This document shows positions 45,602 to 50,965 of a DNA stretch of 50,965 nt, one piece after another. Every line of letters begins with the position of its first letter. The stretch's first letter is position 1. The notes beneath the pieces were generated by a model, which made no database searches, was not told the origin of the DNA, and saw only the letters and a program-made list of their open reading frames with translations. Origin of the DNA: an uncultured bacterium (GTDB lineage Bacteria; Actinomycetota; Actinomycetes; S36-B12; CAIKAW01); contig CAIKAW010000004.1 of the NCBI GenBank assembly GCA_903825575.1, forward strand, positions 1-50,965. The letters run 5' to 3'. The translations under genes and the position numbers were made by a program.

Positions 45602-46478
45602 CGAAGGCCCCCAATCCGAACAGAATCAGCCAAATCAGGCCGACGATCTGTAGCACACGGTCGCCCAGCACTACATCCTCTGGTGCGTCGGCTTTGCCTG
45701 CGTCAACATCGACCGCGTAGCGAAGCAGCCCCAATACGAACGGTGCGATTGACCAGATCGCCCATGGCAAAGACGCGGGGGTAGCCCCCACTTCAAAAGC
45801 CCAGAGGCAGTACGCCGTCACAGTTACAGCGGCCGCCAGCGCCCAGACGAACCTTAGGTACGAAGTCGTGTAGCCCGCCAGGCTCCGACGGGTGGAGCCG
45901 GCATCTTTGCCGAGCGAAACGAGTTCGCCGTAGCGCTTTCCGGCTGCCATGAAAAGTGAGCCGAATGCCGCCACGATCAAGAACCATTTTGAGATTGGCG
46001 TGCCGGTTGCGCTTCCTCCAGCAACGGCTCGAAGCAAGAACCCCGAAGTAAGAAGTCCAAGTTCAATTACCGGCTCGTGCTTGAACCTGAGGCTGTACGC
46101 GAGAGTCGCTGCCACATATGCCACGACAGTCCAGCACAGCGCCGGACGCACCAGCCAAGCAAGAATAGTTGCAGCGACGAAGAGTGCGACGGCTGCGCTA
46201 ACCGCAAGGGTGGGGCTGAGCAACCCGGCGGCGATGGGTCGGAACTGCTTGGTGGGGTGCTCACGATCAGCCGCTCGATCGACCGTGTCGTTGATCAGGT
46301 AGGTAGCCGACGCGGCGAGGCAAAAGGAAACGAACGCGACGCCCACACGCAGGCCCACGGTGCCATGAAACAGACTTCCTGCAGAAAGCGGGACTGCAAA
46401 CACGAGCACGTTCTTAAGCCATTGCCGGGGCCGCATTGCCCGGAACAGGGCGGCTGGGGAAACCGTCTGGGAAGCCAC
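45594..46478 (-). CDS. ubiA: Decaprenyl-phosphate phosphoribosyltransferase (UbiA family)
   Basis: A 294-residue integral membrane prenyltransferase with about nine helices. The first Asp-rich motif is YLINDTVDRAADREHPTK and the second lies in KRYGELVSLGKDAGSTRRSL. It opens with LFRAMRPRQWLKNVLVFA, characteristic of the DPPR synthase subgroup (Rv3806c type). It transfers 5-phosphoribose from PRPP to decaprenyl phosphate, making the precursor for DprE1/DprE2. It lies 9 bp after the methyltransferase gene. Confidence 0.93.
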   Translation of the reverse strand: MASQTVSPAALFRAMRPRQWLKNVLVFAVPLSAGSLFHGTVGLRVGVAFVSFCLAASATYLINDTVDRAADREHPTKQFRPIAAGLLSPTLAVSAAVALFVAATILAWLVRPALCWTVVAYVAATLAYSLRFKHEPVIELGLLTSGFLLRAVAGGSATGTPISKWFLIVAAFGSLFMAAGKRYGELVSLGKDAGSTRRSLAGYTTSYLRFVWALAAAVTVTAYCLWAFEVGATPASLPWAIWSIAPFVLGLLRYAVDVDAGKADAPEDVVLGDRVLQIVGLIWLILFGLGAFGV

Positions 46479-46487
46479 CTGCCGAGG

Positions 46488-47321
46488 CTACTCGCCACCG
46501 ACGCCGGGCCGGACACAGGAGAAGATCGCCGTGCCGGGCAGAATTCGGCCACGAAGTGGGCTCCAACCGCCCCATGATTGATCATGGTGAGAGGGCCAGG
46601 TTGGCTCGATTAGGTCGACAATGACAAATCCTGCTTCTGACAGGGAGCGCACGATGGCACCCATCGTGTGGTGGTGCTCGGCGTACCCGACTTCACCATC
46701 TTCATCCAGTTCGACGTAGGCGCGTTCGTCCCAGTAGGAGTTCTGGGCGACCAGCCCGCGCTCCGAACCGTCGTCGAGAAAACACCAGCGAATCGGGTGG
46801 GTGAGCGAAAACACCCAGGCTCCGCCGGGGCGAAGCACGCGGGCTACTTCGTTGAAGACGCCAGCTAAGTCGCCAATGAAGGGGAGCGCTCCGTAGGCAG
46901 AGCAGGCGATATCGAAGGCGTCGTCGGCGAAAGGCAACCGACCGGCGTCGGCCTGGACGAGAGCCACTTGAGTCGTTGACGTACCCAACTCTCGGGCAAT
47001 TGAGAGCATCCCAAGGGAAAGATCGAGGCCGGTGACGCGGGCACCTTGGCCGGCCAGCCAACGCGAGCACGGCGCGGTACCGCAGCCAATCTCCAGCACA
47101 TCGGCCCCGGCAACGGGCCCAAGCAGCCCAGCCGTCGCTTCGTTCAAGCCTTCGGGACACCAGATGAAATCGGCTGTACCGAGGAATTCTCCATGGGCTT
47201 GCCAATAGGCCTCGGCATCTGAATCCCACCACTTCCGGGCTGCGGCCACACTCGTCGAATGCTCTAAGCGGCGCCGGTCTACCCCGCCTGGCGCTACCTG
47301 GTTTGACCCTTGTCCGTCCAC
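46488..47321 (-). CDS. Class I SAM-dependent methyltransferase
   Basis: A 277-residue protein with motif I VLEIGCGTAPCSRWLAGQGA, acidic motif II VTGLDLS, QADAGRLPFADDAFD and ARVLRPGGAWVFSLTHP, the UbiE/Methyltransf_11 layout. Its N-terminus (RKWWDSDAEAYWQAHGEFLG, WCPEGLNEA) is typical of an actinobacterial group found next to rpsA. The substrate is unknown. The GTG start abuts GGAG with no spacing; CAGAAT 6 nt upstream hints at a leaderless message. First gene of the arabinan-precursor operon. Confidence 0.88.
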   Translation of the reverse strand: MDGQGSNQVAPGGVDRRRLEHSTSVAAARKWWDSDAEAYWQAHGEFLGTADFIWCPEGLNEATAGLLGPVAGADVLEIGCGTAPCSRWLAGQGARVTGLDLSLGMLSIARELGTSTTQVALVQADAGRLPFADDAFDIACSAYGALPFIGDLAGVFNEVARVLRPGGAWVFSLTHPIRWCFLDDGSERGLVAQNSYWDERAYVELDEDGEVGYAEHHHTMGAIVRSLSEAGFVIVDLIEPTWPSHHDQSWGGWSPLRGRILPGTAIFSCVRPGVGGE

Positions 47322-47487
47322 CTCCGTATTCTGGCGGACGCGGTTGGGCTTGCGTGTCCTCGGACCTAGCAGGCTCGCGCAGTTCGTTCCATGAGTACAC
47401 CAGGTCGCCCGACCAGGAACCCACGGCCGGCGAACACGGGCCCACTCGCATCAGGAACGACTTCTATCCGCCGGGACAAACAACCCC
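47322..47487. promoter_or_regulatory. Divergent promoter region between the methyltransferase gene and rpsA
   Basis: A 166-bp gap. On the plus strand TTGGGC (47344-47349), a 17-nt spacer and TAGCAG (47367-47372) may form an rpsA promoter with a leader of over 100 nt; the -10 match is imperfect. I see no clear leader hairpin or peptide. Confidence 0.3.
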
Positions 47488-48963
47488 ATGACCGTAATCT
47501 CCGCAATTTCCTCAGTACCTCAGGTCGCCATCAATGACATCGGCTCAGCCGAGGACTTCTTGGCCGCGATCGAGGAGACCATCAAGCCCTTTAACGACGG
47601 AGATCTCGTCGAGGGCATAGTCGTCAAAGTCGACCGGGACGAAGTTCTGCTCGACATCGGCTACAAGACCGAGGGAATCATCCCCTCCCGCGAACTTTCC
47701 ATCAAGCATGACGTTGACCCGAATGAAGTTGTCAAGGTCGGTGACCAGATCGAAGCCCTCGTACTCCAGAAGGAGGACAAGGAAGGTCGACTGATTCTGT
47801 CCAAGAAGCGGGCCCAGTACGAACGCGCTTGGGGCACCATCGAGAAACTCAAAGAGGAAGACGGCGTCGTCGTCGGCACCGTCATTGAGGTCGTCAAAGG
47901 CGGCCTGATTCTCGACATCGGCCTCCGCGGCTTCCTGCCGGCCTCGCTCGTTGAAATGCGCCGAGTCCGCGATTTGCTGCCTTACGTCGGCAAGCAGATC
48001 GAAGCCAAGATCATCGAACTGGACAAGAACCGCAACAACGTCGTGCTGTCACGTCGAGCCTGGCTCGAGCAGACCCAGTCGGAGGTTCGTCAGAACTTCT
48101 TGACGACGCTGCAAAAGGGCCAGATCCGTCCAGGTGTGGTTTCGAGCATCGTTAACTTCGGAGCGTTCGTTGACCTCGGTGGGGTCGACGGATTGGTTCA
48201 CGTCTCCGAACTTTCCTGGAAGCACATCGATCACCCGTCAGAGGTCGTCGAGGTTGGCCAGGAAGTCACTGTTGAGGTGCTCGAAGTTGACATGGATCGT
48301 GAACGCGTCTCCTTGTCGCTCAAGGCCACTCAGGAAGACCCATGGCAGCAGTTCGCTCGTACCCACCAGATCGGGCAGGTTGTTCCCGGCAAGGTCACCA
48401 AGTTGGTGCCGTTCGGTGCGTTCGTTCGCGTCGAAGAGGGCATCGAAGGTCTTGTCCACATCTCCGAACTGGCTGAGCGCCACGTCGAGATCCCCGAACA
48501 GGTAGTCCAGGTCGAAGACGACATCTTCGTGAAGGTGATCGACATCGACCTAGAGCGTCGCCGGATTTCCCTTTCGCTCAAGCAGGCGAACGAGAGTGGA
48601 GTGGCCGACGCGGACGACGCGTTCGATCCCTACCTCTACGGAATGCCGCCGTCGTACGACGACCACGGCGCCTACATCGGGCCGCAGGGCTTCGACCCGA
48701 ACACCGGGGAATGGAAGGCCGGCTTCGAGGACGAGCGAGTCGAGTGGGAGAAGCAGTACGCGGATGCCCACCTGCGTTGGGAAGCGCACCAGAAGCAGAT
48801 CACCGATGCGCGTGTGGCTGACGCCGCCGCGGTCGTCGAAGGCGAATCGGCCACCTCGTACACGAGCGAAGCTGACGACTCCAGCGGCACGTTGGCTTCG
48901 GACGAGGCGCTTCAGGCGCTTCGCGACAAGTTGACGGGTGAAGATTCAACCAGCGCCGAGTAA
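47488..48963 (+). CDS. rpsA: 30S ribosomal protein S1
   Basis: A 491-residue S1 with four OB-fold S1 repeats at about residues 35-105, 122-190, 207-276 and 293-363 (for example VRPGVVSSIVNFGAFVDL-type openings). A C-terminal extension (about 370-491) is acidic and has FDPYLYGMPPSYDDHGAYIG, the typical actinobacterial tail. S1 brings mRNA to the 30S subunit. Given the many leaderless genes here, its role may be limited to leadered messages. The ATG lacks a strong Shine-Dalgarno. A strong terminator follows. Confidence 0.96.
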   Translation: MTVISAISSVPQVAINDIGSAEDFLAAIEETIKPFNDGDLVEGIVVKVDRDEVLLDIGYKTEGIIPSRELSIKHDVDPNEVVKVGDQIEALVLQKEDKEGRLILSKKRAQYERAWGTIEKLKEEDGVVVGTVIEVVKGGLILDIGLRGFLPASLVEMRRVRDLLPYVGKQIEAKIIELDKNRNNVVLSRRAWLEQTQSEVRQNFLTTLQKGQIRPGVVSSIVNFGAFVDLGGVDGLVHVSELSWKHIDHPSEVVEVGQEVTVEVLEVDMDRERVSLSLKATQEDPWQQFARTHQIGQVVPGKVTKLVPFGAFVRVEEGIEGLVHISELAERHVEIPEQVVQVEDDIFVKVIDIDLERRRISLSLKQANESGVADADDAFDPYLYGMPPSYDDHGAYIGPQGFDPNTGEWKAGFEDERVEWEKQYADAHLRWEAHQKQITDARVADAAAVVEGESATSYTSEADDSSGTLASDEALQALRDKLTGEDSTSAE

Positions 48964-48973
48964 CCAAGTTTGA

Positions 48974-49018
48974 CAGTCAGGGCCGCAGACCACTTGGTGT
49001 GCGGCCCTGACTGCTTTT
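48974..49018 (+). terminator. Rho-independent terminator after rpsA
   Basis: CAGTCAGGGCCGCA (48974-48987) pairs perfectly with its complement (49000-49013) around a 12-nt loop and is followed by CTTTTC. It lies 10 bp after the rpsA stop. Confidence 0.9.
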
Positions 49019-49023
49019 CGCCC

Positions 49024-49029
49024 TAGGCT
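49024..49029 (+). promoter_or_regulatory. Leaderless promoter -10 box (TAGGCT) for coaE
   Basis: TAGGCT ends 6 nt before the coaE ATG, immediately after the rpsA terminator. Confidence 0.6.
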
Positions 49030-49035
49030 GAGTGC

Positions 49036-49659
49036 ATGTTGCGGATTGGTCTGACGGGCGGAATCGGCTCAGGGAAGTCGATGGTCGCCAGGTTGTTGGC
49101 CGAGCGCGGGGCGCTCGTGATCGATGCTGATGAGATCTCCCGGCAGCTCGTCGAACCGGGCACTATAGCTCTGAGTGAGATTGTGACCGAGTTCGGAGCC
49201 GAGGTTCTAACCGCCGACGGCCGTTTGGACCGGGCGGCCTTAGCCAAAATCGTATTTGGAAATCCGGCTCGGCTCTTGGCACTCAACACCATCATGCATC
49301 CGTTGATCGCCGCCCGATCTGCCGAACTGCTGGCCGCCGCGCCGGCCGATGCCGTGGTGGTTTACGACCTGCCGCTGCTGGTAGAAAACGGACTCGCTGG
49401 TGGTTGGGACGCAGTAGTGGTGGTTGATGCCCCGGATGACGTGCGGATTGACCGGGTCATGGGTAGCCGCGGCATGAGTCGTAACGAGGTACTCAATCGC
49501 ATGGCCGCCCAAGCCTCACGCGCCGACAGAATCGCGGTTGCGACCTTCGTGATTGATAACTCGGGGACGCCTGAAGCCCTGTTTAGCCGTGTAAGTGAGG
49601 TTTGGGCGGCCCTCCTGGGCCACGGGCTCGAATCCGGCTTCTCGCAGTCACGTCGGTAG
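49036..49659 (+). CDS. coaE: Dephospho-CoA kinase
   Basis: A 207-residue P-loop kinase: [33 protein letters not shown], and [26 protein letters not shown]. It phosphorylates the 3'-hydroxyl of dephospho-CoA, the final step of coenzyme A synthesis. Some actinobacterial CoaE proteins carry a C-terminal GrpB domain; this one does not. The gene has no Shine-Dalgarno and is probably leaderless. Confidence 0.95.
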   Translation: MLRIGLTGGIGSGKSMVARLLAERGALVIDADEISRQLVEPGTIALSEIVTEFGAEVLTADGRLDRAALAKIVFGNPARLLALNTIMHPLIAARSAELLAAAPADAVVVYDLPLLVENGLAGGWDAVVVVDAPDDVRIDRVMGSRGMSRNEVLNRMAAQASRADRIAVATFVIDNSGTPEALFSRVSEVWAALLGHGLESGFSQSRR

Positions 49660-49666
49660 CCACACG

Positions 49667-49672
49667 TACGGT
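49667..49672 (+). promoter_or_regulatory. Leaderless promoter -10 box (TACGGT) for uvrB
   Basis: TACGGT ends 6 nt before the uvrB ATG at 49679. Confidence 0.5.
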
Positions 49673-49678
49673 GTTCCC

Positions 49679-50965
49679 ATGACGCGGCCACTTACCGACC
49701 TTCAACGTACGGTTGCGCCCTTCGAGGTGCTCGCGGACTTCGAGCCGGCGGGCGACCAGCCGGCGGCAATCGAAGAGATGGTCCGCCGAATCAATGTGGG
49801 GGAGCAGAAGGTGGTGCTTCTCGGCGCCACAGGTACCGGCAAATCAGCCACCACTGCATGGCTTATCGAGCGCCTGCAGCGCCCGGCCTTGGTTATCGCG
49901 CCAAACAAGACATTGGCGGCCCAATTGGCTAACGAGTTTCGCGAACTCCTACCCAACAATGCGGTCGAGTACTTCGTCTCGTATTACGACTATTACCAGC
50001 CCGAGGCATACCTACCCCAAACCGATACCTACATCGAGAAGGACTCCTCAGTTAACGAGGAGGTCGAACGCTTGCGACATTCCGCCACTAACTCATTACT
50101 TACTCGGCGCGATGTAGTGGTTGTGGCCACGGTCTCTTGCATCTACGGCCTTGGCACCCCCCAGGAGTATGTGGATCGCATGGTTCGGCTACGAGTTGGC
50201 GAGACTCTTGATCGAGATGCCTTTCTCAAGCAACTCGTCGGTAATCAGTACTCGCGCAATGATCTGGCATTTACTCGTGGAACATTCAGAGTGCGCGGCG
50301 ACACGGTCGAGGTATTTCCGGTCTACGAGAAGCAACCGGTTCGGGTTGAGTTCTTCGGCGACGTGGTTGATCGTCTCATGACCTTGCATCCAGTCACCGG
50401 GGAAATCATTACAGAGGATGAAGCCCTCTATATCTTTCCCGCAACCCACTACGTGGCTGGTCCGGAGCGGATGGAAAGAGCGATCGGACAGATCGAAGCC
50501 GAGCTCGAAACCCAACTTGCTTCATTCGAAGCTGCTGGGAAACTCCTGGAAGCCCAACGACTTCGAATGCGCACGACTTACGACATTGAAATGATGCGCC
50601 AAGTCGGATTCTGTTCCGGGATTGAGAACTATTCCCGACACATTGATGGTCGTGAAGCTGGTTCACCTCCGAATTGCTTGCTCGACTATTTCCCCGAGGA
50701 TTTCCTACTGGTTATTGACGAATCTCACGTAACGGTTCCGCAAATCGGAGCGATGTACGAAGGCGATATGAGTCGCAAGCGAACGCTCGTCGAACATGGT
50801 TTCCGGTTGCCCAGTGCCATGGATAACCGACCGTTACGTTGGACCGAATTTCTGGAACGCACCGGACAAACCGTTTACCTGTCCGCGACCCCTGGACCCT
50901 ATGAACTGACGGAAGTCGCAGGAGATGTCGTTGAGCAAGTTATCCGGCCGACCGGTCTTATCGAC
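49679..50965 (+). CDS. uvrB: UvrB, excinuclease ABC subunit B (3' end outside window)
   Basis: The frame is open from ATG 49679 to the window edge (429 codons). It begins [17 protein letters not shown], then Walker [30 protein letters not shown], the damage-sensing beta-hairpin region [26 protein letters not shown], the domain with [11 protein letters not shown], and [19 protein letters not shown] with the DExx box. UvrB verifies DNA damage with UvrA and recruits UvrC. The C-terminal helicase part and UvrC-binding domain lie beyond the window. Confidence 0.96.
   Translation, partial: MTRPLTDLQRTVAPFEVLADFEPAGDQPAAIEEMVRRINVGEQKVVLLGATGTGKSATTAWLIERLQRPALVIAPNKTLAAQLANEFRELLPNNAVEYFVSYYDYYQPEAYLPQTDTYIEKDSSVNEEVERLRHSATNSLLTRRDVVVVATVSCIYGLGTPQEYVDRMVRLRVGETLDRDAFLKQLVGNQYSRNDLAFTRGTFRVRGDTVEVFPVYEKQPVRVEFFGDVVDRLMTLHPVTGEIITEDEALYIFPATHYVAGPERMERAIGQIEAELETQLASFEAAGKLLEAQRLRMRTTYDIEMMRQVGFCSGIENYSRHIDGREAGSPPNCLLDYFPEDFLLVIDESHVTVPQIGAMYEGDMSRKRTLVEHGFRLPSAMDNRPLRWTEFLERTGQTVYLSATPGPYELTEVAGDVVEQVIRPTGLID

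Noticed and set aside
1-50965. CRISPR arrays, insertion sequences, phage genes or defence islands
   Set aside because: No regularly spaced repeats, transposase or integrase motifs, or terminal inverted repeats were seen; long antisense frames are shadows of conserved genes.

Overview
The window is chromosomal DNA from a member of the Actinomycetota (class Actinomycetes). I infer this from the gene order (ruvB-yajC-secD-secF-rel; hisS-aspS-rarA-alaS-ruvX-mltG-aroE; aroC-aroK-aroB-aroQ-pepQ-efp-nusB; pdtaR-polA-rpsA-coaE-uvrB), from the S1, PolA, EF-P and ANTAR-regulator sequence types, from a complete decaprenylphosphoryl-arabinose cassette (DprE1, DprE2, UbiA-type transferase), and from frequent GTG/TTG starts. 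Base composition looks only moderately GC-rich by eye, which would suit an uncultured aquatic lineage, but I cannot name the genus. I see no insertion sequences, phage genes or CRISPR arrays.

Layout. 1-7.5 kb: end of ruvB, Sec accessory genes yajC-secD-secF, the stringent-response gene rel, and a convergent DUF349 protein. 7.5-18.8 kb: a cyclophilin, a metallo-beta-lactamase-fold hydrolase, hisS, aspS, rarA, alaS, ruvX, mltG and aroE, mostly with 4-bp stop/start overlaps. 18.8-33.4 kb: a type IV pilus (T4P) locus lying between aroE and the rest of the shikimate genes: a DUF4388 protein, pilB, pilT, pilC, an unknown membrane protein, pilA, three minor prepilins (PilV-, PilW- and PilX-like), prepilin peptidase pilD, pilM, pilN, pilO and a PilP-like protein. 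No secretin gene is present, as expected for a monoderm. 33.5-38.8 kb: aroC, aroK, aroB, aroQ, pepQ, efp, nusB. 38.8-43.5 kb: tRNA-Leu(CAA), ANTAR response regulator, DUF554 protein, thioesterase, polA. 43.5-47.3 kb: a minus-strand operon of a methyltransferase and the arabinan-precursor enzymes. 47.5 kb to the end: rpsA, coaE and truncated uvrB.

The most interesting signal is regulatory. Six transcription units in the T4P locus (DUF4388 gene, pilB, pilT, pilA, the minor pilins, pilM) are each preceded by a bipartite motif, consensus CTCAAG-N15-GCCGA, always with a 15-nt spacer and in five of six cases ending 46-53 nt before the chosen start codon. It resembles promoters of FliA/WhiG-type (sigma-28 family) sigma factors. 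This suggests that the whole pilus locus, including the uncharacterised DUF4388 gene, is one alternative-sigma regulon. By contrast, several housekeeping genes (pepQ, pdtaR, the thioesterase gene, polA, coaE, uvrB) and pilD show a TANNNT -10 box exactly 6 nt before the start codon, the signature of leaderless transcripts. Other notable points are overlapping divergent -10 boxes between polA and the thioesterase gene, a 7-codon leaderless reading frame overlapping the start of the unknown membrane protein, a strong terminator between pilA and the minor pilins, a very large PilX-like prepilin lacking Glu5, and a DprE1 with alanine at the position of the benzothiazinone-target cysteine.
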